From NCBI GenBank assembly GCA_019925795.1, contig CM034303.1, positions 55,599,931-55,663,930 on the forward strand: a stretch of DNA of 64,000 bases. Reading direction: 5' to 3'. A program made the translations under genes and the position numbers. Source of the DNA: Dendrobium chrysotoxum. Lineage: Eukaryota; Streptophyta; Magnoliopsida; Asparagales; Orchidaceae. The notes below the pieces were generated by a model that saw only the letters and a list, made by a program, of their open reading frames with translations, was not told the origin of the DNA and ran no database searches. Positions 42,901 to 57,000 of the stretch are shown piece after piece (the stretch's first letter is position 1; every line of letters starts with the position of its first letter).

Positions 42901-45900
42901 ATAAAATATTGCGTGCACCCAAATGAAAATCATGTGCAGCCGATCAATATGAAAGACTTTAAAATGCCCCGCACATGCATTGCAACATGCAAAGTGTATT
43001 ATGCGAGCATATCACGCAAACATGCAAAATATGTTGCACTGTGAAAGTGCGTTATGTTAACATGTAGTCATACTATGCATTCATACATTTCAGCATGCAA
43101 AATGCATTATATATATACATGCTGTGACACACAAATGCATTACTCAAGCATATTATCCAGCATGCGATGCGTACTATACAACAACAGTGTAACGCAGCAG
43201 CACGCTACATTGACATGCAAATATATCATGCGCTACTTGAAAAGTGCTGATCATCATGCAAATGCATTATGCAAAGTACATGCGAAGTACACTACGCATA
43301 TACAAGTGTACGACGCAAGCATATCACGACTGCATGTAGTTAGGAATGAGTAGACATATGACAGACATGCTCACCTAGCACATGAATATATTAGATGCTC
43401 ATACATTGTTGCATGTAAAGTACACGTTATAATATGCAACATGCAACATGCATATATATTAGGGCTGCAAATGAACCGAGCCGAGTCGAGTATGTGAGTG
43501 TTCATGTTTGAGTTCATTTATTATCAGTTTGTTCAAGTTTGGTTCGTGTTTTGATTTGAGCTTTATTGTTTGCGTTCATGTTTGATTCATGTTCAGTTCA
43601 TGTTCGGTTCGTTTAGTGTTTATCAAGCTTTAAACAAATAAGCCTTAACGAGCTATAAACGAGCTCTATTTCTAGATGTTCATTAACTTAACAGACGAGC
43701 TTTATCAAGCCTCCTAACAAACAATTACATCGAGCATGTTCATGAACATATTTAGCGAATTTTTTTAAACCATCAAACAATCACGTTCATGAACATAGCT
43801 AACGAGTATTCTTGAGCTATCAAATGAGCAAGTTCATGAACATATATAACTATTTTTTTTGAGCTACCAAATGAGCTTATTCACGAACAAACGATCTATG
43901 ATTTATCTTATATTTGTTTATGAATATTTTAAACAAATAATCTAGTAAACATGCACAAATGTGAAATGTCTCTTTTTCATGAACAAATTCATTCTATTGA
44001 AGGTATAAAATAAAATAAAATTAAATTTATAATAAAAACAATAAAACAATTGTCTATGTAAAATGAAAATAAGATTAATTTATATGAATATATTTTCAAA
44101 TGAAAGTCTTCAATGGTTCTGTTAGCATATATTATAATATTTAATTACTCTAATTTTATTATTTAACAATAACTATATAGTTATAATAAATATAAAATAT
44201 TTATATTATGTATATTTCTCAATTTTATAATCAAATATTAATTGAGTTTTTATCGAGCTTATTCACGAGTTCTGGATCAAACACGAATCGAGCTTAATGT
44301 CAAGCTTGTTCACGAGCTTCAAATTATGTTGTTCATGAACATAAATGAGCTGAACAAATTAGTGTTCAAGCTTGTTTATTTAAGGATCGAGTATTTAAAA
44401 TATTGTTCAAATTGGTTTATTTAGTTAATTGAACGATCACAAACAAGCTTTAATCGAACCGAACAACGAGTAGCTCGTCGAACGTTTTGTTCGCTTGCAG
44501 CCCTAATATATATTGTACGCTACTGTATTAAGCCACTATGCAACATGCAAAATATCATGCAAGCATGACTAGACAACATGCAAACGCATATGCCAACATA
44601 CGTGTATATATGCACTAGAATATGATTACCCGCACGAGCCTCGATGAGCATGTCATCTGCGAACACGTGACGTCCGAGGATGCTGCGCGGGTCAAGAAAT
44701 AAACCCAAGTTCAAGCTCGATCATTCTATGCGAATAGATAGGAGTCGACACGGCTCGAACTATCAAACAAATATATGGTCACGATATCAACCAGAATATT
44801 TGTTTTATACTTTAATATTAAGCCTTCAAGATCTGTAACAAAAGAAATTCACCAATAAAGGCATAAAACCGACAGCGAATCCGATCCTCTATAGAAAAGA
44901 GTCGACAAGGTTCAACCATTAAAATGAAAAAATGCCCACAAATATCCCGATGATGGCCGTGTTAACAGAAAAACTCAACTGGAGAGGACCACAAGCATTT
45001 AAAATGCCTCCCAAATGCCCATAAAAATTAAAAAAAATAAAAAATTCCAAATTCAAAATATTTAAAATTGAAAAAAATCACCAAAATGCTTAAAGAAAAA
45101 TCCATCGATCTTCCGCAACAGTTTGCCAAGATGAACAAATTTGAAAATACATTTCAGCTCACAAAGAGCCAATATTTGGTCGAGAATATCACTAGGATTC
45201 ATTCTCAATCTGTCTCTTGCTAGTAAGGACGTGACATTGATCCTCTAATCGGTAATTTGGCCAGATGGCTCCACAAAAAACTCGTGGTTTGGCCAAATGA
45301 CTCCATGTGGTTAACGATTACGACCGTGACCCTCTGACCTAGTGGCTTGGTCCAACGACTCCACTATATTATGATTACGGTCATAGCTCGTATGTTCCCC
45401 AATAACTTCAAATCCTTGAGATATGAATTAATAGGATATAATTGATAGGGCACAAAGCCCTTTGTTAGCTAAGGTGGATTCAAATTTGTCCCCTAAGACA
45501 AATATTTACCCAAGATCTACAAGGTATCATTGGACAAAGCAACCCATGGCTATCGATAATGATCCTTCTATCAGGTTGGATCGACTACCTCCTATAAGTA
45601 GACCAGGGACCATGATAACCCGGGACGACGGAACCATGGGATTTTGATCGGGTTTATCATCATTCCCCCTGCCATCCGTTTTAAGTGCAAGGTGGTAAAT
45701 TTTCAATTTTAAATATTAAATTTCAAATAACGCCGCAACTATACACTAGATACCATGTATCTTTACATATCTGTTTGACGACTAGCCTTAATTGAAAGTT
45801 CTCTCTCATTACTGGGAGGGGTAATTAACTATAGGGGCTTGCGCCTATAGGAAACCTGAACTCAGAACATAAAGTCTTCGCAAAATGAGGGCGAAATCTC

Positions 45901-48900
45901 TGGGTAGTATCTTATTTAAAACCCAATATGCCTTTTGAAAATTTTCCTAGGAACATACTCATTATAACTCTCCTCAACGACCCGAAGAAAAAGAAAATAA
46001 AGGGTCCGTGGAGAGGCCAGGGTGCAAATTTTCAGAGCCCACATAAATTTATCATGATCCTATGATGACTGCCATTAAGATGAGAAATGGGAATAAAATC
46101 ATTTATTTTTTTTATTTTTTAATTTTTTTTATTATTTTTTGGGAGTAAAATCATTTAGAAAACACATTTAACCAAATTAGCTACATGTCTGCAACGAACC
46201 ATAGATGTCATAGAACAGATGGGGCAAGTGATGTTGCTGAGTCATCACTAACTGCTAATTCAAAAGACAAAGTTAGAGATTCATCATTAGGCAGGCTTGC
46301 TAGACCTATGCATGGATACGTGATATGGGCAAGAAATTCTGTTCAGATTTGAAGTTTATTATGCGGGATGAGAAATAAGGCAATTTGGTTACCAACAGTG
46401 GATTCTGTAGAAGTATATTCGGTTGATGAAAGTGTTGGGACTCTGAAAAGAGATTCTACTAATGAAAAATTGGGCCACCATTTCACAGACACAACCTACC
46501 GATGCACCGACACCACAAATTGCAAAGCCTGTAGTAGATCCTGTATTATATCTTGCCATAGCACAAGCACATATTGAAGGTGGCTGGGATTTACAAGACA
46601 TGTATCCATGTTTAATTGCGAGAGCATTCCACTTTAATGGGTTTGATGCATAGTTGTATTCTAGGATTCAAATACCAATACTATTGCCCAAGGAACAATA
46701 TGTGAGTTACATGCAGTATCATGATTATTGATATTATGAAGAATGCATACCCTTCGATGAAGAATTCTTTTCATGAGCATCTTCAACAGATAAGAACAGG
46801 ATAGATATGTTGATATTGTTGTTAGTTTACCCAAATATTTTGGGTTTTTAGTGTTAGATGAATAAAAAGATGCGGTTACCAATGCAAGCTTGAGCTGCCA
46901 TTATAGATATCTAGATTCACAACTTTCTCGAGGAGGGAAACATAACTCAACATACTACTCTGTTGCATGACCCTTTAGAGTTGGTTGTGTTGCATGCCAG
47001 TAATTCGTCAGAGGGAAGCGCTGAGCCACTCATGGTTGAACATTCATCTCCAACACATCAAATATGGAAGAGGATTTATTTCTTGCTAGATTCTTGGACA
47101 CCAAGTTATGTGCTTTCATTATCCCCACAAAGGAAAGATCTTGACTGCCTAATGTCTTACTAGAAGCATGCCTGATTTTTCATGGTAATCATATTTCTTA
47201 GGTGTACAAAGTACTATAACAAATATACAAAAGCCTTGGGGCAATTGTTGAGACAACTTCGCTAAATGTGTGAGAATTTGCTCTTCTTTGGTAGTATATA
47301 TAGCACGATCATACTCAGGTCCATAACCTATCAACCAGATTAACCGAGTCAAAATTGAATTTATTTGAGTTAGGACCCTAGGGTTATTATGACAATTTGG
47401 TTATGATTTGTTATTCCCCGGTGGACATTTCATGAGTCACCAAGATCTATTCCAACCCTTCGGTTGAGTTTAAGATCATTCAGAAGCCTTATATACATTG
47501 ATACTTTTTTTTTGTTAACATAATATAATGAAACCCAAGTGAGCTTATCTTATTTATATTACAAAGATTTTCCATTTTTTTGTTTCCTGTGGTTCTTTAA
47601 AGCTGACAAGGTCCCTGCCAACGTCTTTTGCCAAAAAGGCCTTTATTGTATGTAGTTATATTATAATTTAAATACTAGAGTCTTAAAATTTAGTTTAACA
47701 AATAAAAGGAATTAAGACTCATTTGGCTACATTAGACAAAATGGATCAGAGGAACAGGACCATGGTACTCGTGAATGTATATAGGTCATAGGAGTTGTTA
47801 CTCTTGTTGAGAGCAGAATCCATAAGGTTTTGGTTAGTTTTTTCGAATAAAAAGGCTACAAGGCATGCTCTGATAGATGTCATAGTAGAGCACAACATGA
47901 TTTACACCATAAAAAAAGCTAGTAAGCTCACCCAGACTAGCTAAGGTGGGCAAGGCTTGATTTATGAGAAATAATTGAACAGTTGCCGAAATTGATAAGG
48001 AACAAATGCAACTAATTTTGATGCACTTAAAAAAAATTAATTAGACTCATTTGGCCTCAAGTTAAAATTAAACGTGAATTAGTTTTAATCATAAATAATA
48101 ATCAAACCTAGTTTTAAGTATTAACTATTAACTAGGCTGATTGAGAACTAATTAAGCACATTAAGTTCAATTTAGCTCAATTTTGGGGTAAACATGGCAA
48201 ATAAGAAACCTTTCAAGAATAAAAGGGGAGGAGGATCCCTTACCTTTGGGAATCGGGGAACAAATGCTCTTGATGATGTATGTTTATGATTTGTCTTTTC
48301 TAATCTGATATTCAGAGCTCGAGAAGCTGAACCTTGTGGATCATTCTTTTGAAGGTTTACTTTTACCTTAACACGGGGAAAATTAAGAAGTTCCTGCATG
48401 ATAAGTTCAAAGAAACATGTTCGGATCATTATAAGTTGGTTATTGAGGAATTAAGAATCTTGTTAGATGGTTACCAATACATAATGAATTATATCAACAG
48501 CAACTCGCCTGTATTTAGCAAATCATACATTTGATTGGAAATGAATGGCATAAAGCATGTAGCATCATTTTTTTTTGAGAACATACCGTGAAAAAAATGA
48601 AAACATCCTTATGCAAATTTTATTTTCATAAACTATTAGTCTGTTTCGAAATATTAATAAAACATCAAAAAGGTGCTTTGACTAGTTTCAAAACATATCA
48701 AGTAGCCAAACATCGATTGGCTAAAACAACGGAAAACTATTGAATGCTATCAATAAATATCATACAATGGTCTACTTACAGTTACAGATGCTATCAAAAC
48801 TAATGCAAAAGAATATAAAAGAACCAAAACGACCGAGAAGGTACTGTGAACACTAGTACTTCCAATGCAATAAAAAATAATTCTTGAACCCCAGTGCCAT

Positions 48901-49968
48901 CAGCCATGTCCATCAATAGCGCACCGACAGGCAAAAGCAGAAACAGCGCACCAAGCATCACGCATTACGTTATAGTGTAGCTGTGGTAATGATAAAAAAC
49001 ATCAAGCAACGCCACAAAACAACTAAATGGATGATTTGCATGGGAAAATAATTGATTTCAAATTGTAGAGATTTTAAAATTAGTTTAAATAAATGGAATA
49101 ATTATTGTATTTAGCATAAATTGGGCAATATTGTTTGGTAAAATACATGGGCAAAAATTTAACTTAGAGAGCTTCTATATGGAATCGATCCTCATTATTT
49201 CACATGCTCGACGACCAGTAAAATTATTATGATAATTAATAAAATTTAATTTAGAAGTAATTTTCATTTTGTAGATCACAATTAAGGTGTGATCTTGAGT
49301 CCAAAGACTATGTAATGTGTCAGATGCAAAAGTAAAATTAGTGGGCTTGGTATTCTCCTCCTAGGAGGAGAAAACCCATATATATATATATATATATATT
49401 AAAAGCTGCCTAACAGTTTCTGTTACGCAACACTATTGCAGAAAAATGAAGTAACATCAGGAAATGTGTCTATGCAAAAGCCAGATGGGCTTATCCTTTG
49501 GCAACAATGATGACCATTAAAGAGGAAGGATATGCGAAATCATCATAATTATCCGGAAGCTCACATGATACAATTTAGGAGCTACAGACACGTCTCAATG
49601 GCTTCAGACAGCAGAAAGATGGAATTCTTTAAAAAAAAATACCTGATGTAGTTTTGAAGCACAATTTTTTTCTAAAAGCATCTCAAGCTTGGAATTTGGA
49701 AGCTCAACTAGCTCTTGCATAGAAAAGATGTCATGTTTGTTGAGGCGGCTTAGAACATCCTTAGTCATGCTTGGCAGCATCCACAGAGATGAATCACTCC
49801 CATACCATAAGCCCTGGCAAGGAAGTGTAAGTTATGGCAAAGCATCATGTGTTTATGAATTTAAACAATTCGACAAACCCACAGATATATATATATATAT
49901 ACTTTTTTTTTTAAATCTAGTTTGCATTGCATATTTATATTCTCCTTTCCATTCAACTTTGAATCAAA

Positions 49969-50056
<88 letters not shown>

Positions 50057-53000
50057 GTTCAAATTGAAAAAAAAAAAGAGAGAATATAAACATCCAATGC
50101 AACCTAGATTATGCCGAGTTTGGTTAACACACTTATGGACAAATTAAGATGCACAGAGTCAATTAAAAGCGGATTGTGCTTTAATTGATCCGCATAGTCC
50201 CTTATGGCTTCCAGCCAAAAACACATGCAAACAAAAGTTTTTCGTTTAAGTGATTTCCTGTGCAGAAAATTAGCCTCCTATACAACAAAAATCATTTTGT
50301 CAAGTAATCTGGAATTAGGTGCGCAGATGGTTAAGAAATCAGTAGGAAGTACCCAAGAAAATATAATTAAGTTTTCTATGGAATGCATTGAGGGATTGAT
50401 GAGGACGTCCAACCATGGAGAGTCTACTAGAGATGGGGAAGACAATCTACGGCCACGATCGCACCACTTTATTTTTAAGCTATCATTTGTATTAGGTTTA
50501 TTATTATTATATGTGCATTTGATTTATTATCGCAATTTTTTGTTTTTACCCTCACTTGAGGGAGTAGTTGTTTGTGACCCTTAGGGGCACTTTTATCTTT
50601 TATCTTGCTATTGTCTTTTGGCTATTTAAAACCCCTCCTCTTCCTTTTAAGGGGATGATTATTATTATGAAATTTCAGCACTTTGCTCCTTTGTGAGTTT
50701 GAGAGTTCTTGTGAGAATCTTTGTGAGGTCCCTAGGTGAGGGCAACGTATTACCCATCAACCGCAGGAAATGTCCGGGCTCGTGGTTCTCCTCCTCCCCT
50801 TCTCCTAGCTGCCGACCTCCCTCCCCTCCTTCAAGCCACCGGCCCCCATCTCCCCTCTTCCTCTTGGCCGAAACACCACCCAAACTCTAGGCCTACTCCA
50901 CCTCTCCCTTCCCCTCCTAAGTCACCGGCCTAAATCCCCACTCCCCCTCCTAACCGCCGGCCCCCAAGGCCCCACCATCTACCCTAGCCGTCGGCCACCT
51001 TGTGTTCCTTCCCTTTGGGTTCAAATTTTCAAAATATAGACTTTAAATACTTTCCTAATTTAATCCCTTTTAAATTTGGAAAGCATTTAAATTCAGATTC
51101 AAGTAAATTTGATTGAAACCTATTTCCTAAATAAGAAAGGATAATTTAGGAAAGCCCTCCAATCATACATTATTTGAATTTTAAATAGGATTTGATTTAA
51201 ATACACTTTCCTATTTTATGATTCTAAATATAGCAAACCTTAACTCCTTAAATCAAATCCTATACCCATGCTAGCCACCGGCCCCAACCCTCTCTCCTCC
51301 AATTATTTCTTTCCCATTAATGTCCCAATTCAATCACCTCCCATTAGGGTGTGCCGCCCCTCCCTATCCCCAATTAATGGAGATTCAAATTCAAACTTTT
51401 TCCTCCCCTCCAAACATTAAAATCTGAAATTAAATTTCAGATTTTAAATTGCCTCCCTTCCTTTATCAACACACAAAATCCGGAGCTACTTCCCCTCTCC
51501 TTCCTCTATGGCCGGCCCCAACTACCTCCCCCTCTCTACTTGGAATTAGTCCTTCTAACACCCTTCCATCGAACATCGATTCCAAAGGATTTCCACCTCG
51601 CAAAACTGCTGTCCAGATTTCCTGGATAAAAATTGCTGTCCAGAAATTTTAGCAAAGGTCGTTTGCTGTCCTGCCGTCCGGAAGTCCTTTGTTTGCTGTC
51701 CAGAAGTTTTCCAATCCATAGTTTGCTGCCCCTAATGTATGGCTGATCCAGAACATGATCACGACTTTATTTTCGACGATCAAGGGTTAATTGACATTCT
51801 TCGGTCTCCGTTCTTCGACATAGACCTTGAGAACGACCAATCCGTCAAAGAGTACGTAGAGCTAATCCTCTTCTCCCTTGCAACCGCTATTGATCAACGA
51901 CAACCTCCCGTTCAGTGGCAACTTTCTTTCGAATCCTGACAAAGGTGAACTCCATCCCGAATCTTATTTCTTCCTAGTTCCTCTCAATTGTGGCATTATA
52001 AAGATCATGCAAGCTTTCTCCACTTAACCAGTTATTAAGAGTGAGAGTGAGGGATCTTAAATAGTGACTATTCTAAATGTTAATTAAGGGATTTCTTTCG
52101 AAGACCCCACATTAAGCAAAATCCGATTTAATTGGTTATTTTGTGTTCTAAATCTTTATCATGTAATCTATTACTTGAACTAAATCATTGCTTTATGTTT
52201 TTAATTCATCGTTTAAATCGTTGGAAGCGAGTAATTGTTCTTGCTCTTTCAAAAGCATATAATTTCAAAGGTAAAACATCAACAAACGCATCTAGTCCTA
52301 CATCAGGGATGATATTCTTATTGTTTAATACCTTAAACAGTAAGTGAATTCATAGTTTTCGGTCATAAAGAGAGGACAGAAGCAGGTGTATGCGTTGGAT
52401 GAGTTTTGACTACAAGGTTTGGGAGGGGAGACCCTCGGCTGTAGCCTGCAGGAAATGTATAAGTGGTGCTGGAAGAAGTGATCGGTTGATGAACTTTAGA
52501 TTCTTGAAACATAGAAACAAATGACTTTCTAGCAATGGAGGCTAGCAGCAGTGTTGGTATAGTAGAACAAAGAGAAGAGGGAGAGTGTTCACTCTCAAAA
52601 AACTAACTTTTCCATCGAACCTCATCAATATGCATAAGAAAACTCAGGGAGAAGTTTTCCTTGAGGTGGATTAGGTTTGTTTTAATCACATTTCACAGAA
52701 CATTGTGATAGAATTTATGTAGATATGAGGTCAAGACTTTGTATGGATATAAACTCCCAGGGTTGGTTACCCTCTCACTCACGGGAGTGCACTATTAATT
52801 TAGGATGCTATTTAAGCTATATTTTAAGGTCAAATATAAAATTTAGGCTTGAATTTAATATTGACCTTGATATCAATTCCATAACTTGATCTAATCGGGC
52901 ATTGTGATAAAGACATTGCAGATGCGACCTTCCACAAAACCAATCTAAAATGCATCACTCACATGAAAAATACTGAACAGTCGATCGTTCCACAAAATGG

Positions 53001-53967
53001 ATAGCACTGATGCATTTGGAAGACTCCCATATTGCTTGTGTTGCCGCACGAAGGCAAACCAATAAATTTACTTGTATGTGCGAGACGAGAATGAAATTTG
53101 ACGTGTATGAATAATGATAAATTACAAGAACAAATTGAATATTAACCAGTGTGTGTGAGGAATTGAATATAAATTTCAACATGCGCATGAATGACGAAAA
53201 TCTAGTGAGGCGAATCAACAACTTTTAACTATATTATACAAGGATTCAAAAAGATATTTTTTACTATAAAATCTAACTTAAAGATATATATTAATCATAA
53301 TTAATTTAATTAATATGATTGATGATTTCAATATTAATATATACATGATTAATGTTGACCTCCACGAATAATCGGGAAAAAAAACATGTCGAAATCTTAC
53401 GTAAATCCTGCAAAAGTACTTGCGTTCGGCGCCATTCGCGTCTCATCCCGGAACCCCTGCGTAAAAACAGCAGCCTCAGCTCCTGCTAATAAAATGAGAA
53501 TAAAAAACTCTTCATTTTGTTTTTCTACCTGCACATCAAAGCCCTACAGCCGAACGAATCCCTTTGTTTCAACTCCACCTCTCACCGCTTACAGCCAGAC
53601 TTATACGCTCCTCCTCCCTTAGCTCGTCGAATCAACTCCTCAAGCCCAACCCGTCGAAAGCTAGTTATTGTGCCGAAGCTTCAAATCCTGATCCGCCACC
53701 TCCTCATAACTCCAATTCGCACGTCAAAGCCCTTCTTCTTCCTGAACGCAAGCTCTCACGATTCCGTCAGATCAATCCCTGCCGCAAACCCCAAACCGAC
53801 GACCTTCCTCCGTCTACTAAATTTGTGCCCGTTTCTTCCTCCCGACTCCTCTTCACAAGCCGCTTGATTCCAACACCTCCATTTCAACTAGCCGGCCAAC
53901 CTCACAGCCTCAAGCCCTAGCCTGACCCCTTTTAAGCTGCTGATTAGCCCCACCTGCTCCACACATT

Positions 53968-54031
<64 letters not shown>

Positions 54032-57000
54032 TGTGTATAAGTATTAGTATGTATGTATGTATGTGTGTGTGTATAATTATGTTTAGGTTCGATTCTTTGT
54101 AAATTTGTTTAAGGTTGGTTCCTTGTAAGTGCCACTCTGAATTTTGACAGTTTCCCAACGTCTCCTCCTTTCAGGAGAAATTTTGGGAGAGCTAAGGCAT
54201 GCCCACCATGCTTATACCGAAGGGGGATGGTCGGTGTTAGGTGACACAGTGGCTAAGGGTCTACTTCTCCAACATGCTTATTAGAAGCACGTGGGTTTTT
54301 CATTACCTGCATGAATTAAAAATGCAAATTTCCCACCTCATCGGAACAACGAGCACAAGTACTTAGATTTACAAATTTTATCCGCCACGCCGGAACAACG
54401 TGAATGGGCACTTAAGTTTGCAGGTTTTCCCCGCCACACTGGAACAACATGAACAAGTACTTAATTTTGCAGATTTTCCTGCCACGCTGGAACAATGTGA
54501 ATGGATACTTAAATTGACAATTTTTCCCACCGTATTGGAACAACACGAACATGTACTTATTTGGGGATTTTAAAATTTATACCTTTGCGAGGTGGCAGTG
54601 GCGACGAGACGACGATAACAACGAGGGGCAATACACAAATTTCTCTATTTTTTATAATCTTTTTCCTCTCTTTTCTTTTTACCAATACCAATAATAATAA
54701 TACTAGTAATAGAGAGCGGGGAAATAGGCTCTGTTAGAAAGAATATGGTTAAGGTGTAGATGGAGATGGTTGTAGGATTTGGGTAGATGAAGAAGGTGGT
54801 GGAGCCGTTTGTAGAGGTTTGGGAGGCCAGTTTTGCAAGGTGTAGATGGAGATGGTTGTAGGATTTGGGTAGATGAAGAAGGTGGTGGAGCCGTTTGTAG
54901 AGGTTTGGGAGGCCAGTTTTGCAAGGTGTGGAAAAATTGTGAGTGAGTGAATGGGCTGTAGTTATTGGGCCAAAGGTAGGAAGAGGCGTGGATTTAGCAG
55001 TGGGAGATTGGGGTGCTGTTTGGAGTGTGAAGGTGGGCTAGTAGGGGGTTGCAAAGGTGTTTGAGAAGCTGTTGGAAGTAGCTTAAGGAGAAGGAATACA
55101 GATGATGATGTAGGAGGTCTTCATGTGAAGAGAAGATCGACCTTGCTTGCAGTTGATGTGTAGCTCAGTTGAAGGCTCGGACGGGTAAAACTGCAGGTAG
55201 TGTAAGTGTCATGTATGGGAGTAGGGGATGGAGTTGGAGTTTGGCCGGTGATGAGCTGCTTGGTGGGAAGAGTATAGGGATTAGGAAGCTCGTGGGTGGG
55301 AGGTTTGGCCTGTGAAGAAACTTAGTGGAGTTCAAGCAGGTATTGGCTGCTTGGTCGAACGGAGAAGAGTGGGAGAATAGGAGGGGCTTATGCAGAGGCT
55401 GAAGGACTGCTGAAGGACTGTTGTAGGCTGCTTAGTTGGAGACGAGAGTGAGGAAGCGTGTGAGCAGGAGACGGGCAGGAGTTGAGTTGTTTTTGGTAGT
55501 GGAGTGGATTTGTGTTGAACAGAGAAGGGGGGTGTAATAAGAGCGTGAATGGGAGAATAGAAAGATTGACTATTAGATTTGCCATTTTTTTATTTCCACT
55601 GGAACAGGAAGGGACAGGCGCCGTTCGGAATGGCAAGGCATGCATCTGATTTTGGCTGCTTTTCAGAGATTCAGCAGATAGGATTAGGATAGGATGATTT
55701 ATAATGAATTTTTATTTTAAATAAATATATATGTATATAATTATATAAATTTAATTGATATTTTATTATTATAATTACAGAATTAATTTAAAATAACATA
55801 ATTTGATCCCTCGCTTGAGTTCTCGTATTTAGTGCACCTCGATTTGTGTGCCTCGCATTGATGCTCATGCCATTTTCGCACTTCCACTCGTGCGATGACC
55901 ATGACAATATCAGTCTTTTCTGAGTATTTTTGACGTTCCAGACTCAACGACGATGTTTGTTTTGTGAACGGACGATGTTTGGGCAACATCGTGCAACATC
56001 CGTCGATTTTGATCGTCTACGCTCAAATTGAACATAAGGGGTCTCCCTTTAGATAAATTCGATGCCCGATGCATCAACACAGTCTGTTTGACTATCGAAA
56101 GTCATTTGAGAAATTTCACGTAGTGACCCGCCCGCCAATAGTCACTTTTATCACTTGATCGAGCCAATTTTCATGCGAGAAACTCCTAGTTGGCAAATTT
56201 GACATTCTAAATACATTATTGCAGTTCAGTTCACATTCAGGTGGAGTTTGAGCGGTTTCAACAACGTCGAGCCCGCCAACAACCATCGATCGTTCTCGCA
56301 TTTGCTTGCATTAATCATAACACATATATGGAGGTCAACATTGAGTTTTCTTGTTTATTTCTTTTTCCACCTTTTTTTGTTCCCTCATTTATCTATTTAC
56401 TCTTCATGTCTTTAAAAACTTATAAATAGAGTAGTCTTTAACAAAGAATTTAGATTTTGGAGAATTAGAAGCTTGGCTAGAGGCAGCCTCTAGTAACCTA
56501 TATCCCGGAATTCCTACAGGTGGTGGTCGAACCTCCCTCCCTCCCTTCTGGCCGCCCGTCAGCCTCCCTGCCAGCTGCAGTCAGCCTGTTTCCAGCAGTC
56601 ATCCACCTTTGTCCAGTCCTTGGAAGCCCCGCCATCACCCTCTTCCTACTATCTGACGACTCCAACACCTCCTCCGCCTGATCCAGCCGACCTGCAGATC
56701 CAACGCCTCAATTCACTTCTTCCAACCTACCAGTCCCCATTCCAGCCGGCTACAAAGTGCAGAATTCCTTCCAAGAAGGCCTGTTGCTGCTGTCTTCTTC
56801 CATCCACCAAGAAAACTAATGCCAACCTATTCCGCCACCAATAAACTGCAGTTTCCTTGTTCTTGGTCCAGAAATCTGCAGCAAGATCCCTCTCTGAAAC
56901 ATCTTCAGCCTTCAAGAAGACTTGTCTCGACTAATTCTAGATTATTAGCCTTCTTCTTTTTATCTTTGTACACATTTCATTAAGACTTGCCATTACTAAT

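Larger units (their letters stand above)
53390..54700 (+). repeat. Helicase intron: retrotransposon-like non-coding DNA (family 4)
   Basis: A GC-richer, proline/serine-coding-looking part (53,390-53,930) lies before a (TC)n(TA)n microsatellite, then a 48-49 bp tandem repeat and a GACGACGATAACAACGAG block. The last blocks recur at 62,095-62,230 in the same orientation. Confidence 0.5.

Noticed and set aside
42960..43450. Possible CRISPR-like or regularly spaced repeats in the ATGC-rich tract
   Set aside because: Unit and spacing drift continuously, there are no constant repeats with unique spacers, and the genome is eukaryotic.
49689..50147. 152-codon plus-strand frame across the CT/AG microsatellite
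   Set aside because: It is antisense to a helicase exon at its start and runs through the hairpin microsatellite. Composition artefact.
50665..50933. Proline-rich plus frames and a Gly/Glu-rich minus frame, looking like cell-wall or RNA-binding proteins
   Set aside because: Low-complexity CCTCC-rich leader following an LTR-like TATA box. No domain.
54703..54924. Minus-strand frame with a repeated proline-rich peptide
   Set aside because: Created by the 86-bp tandem duplication, which shifts frame between copies.
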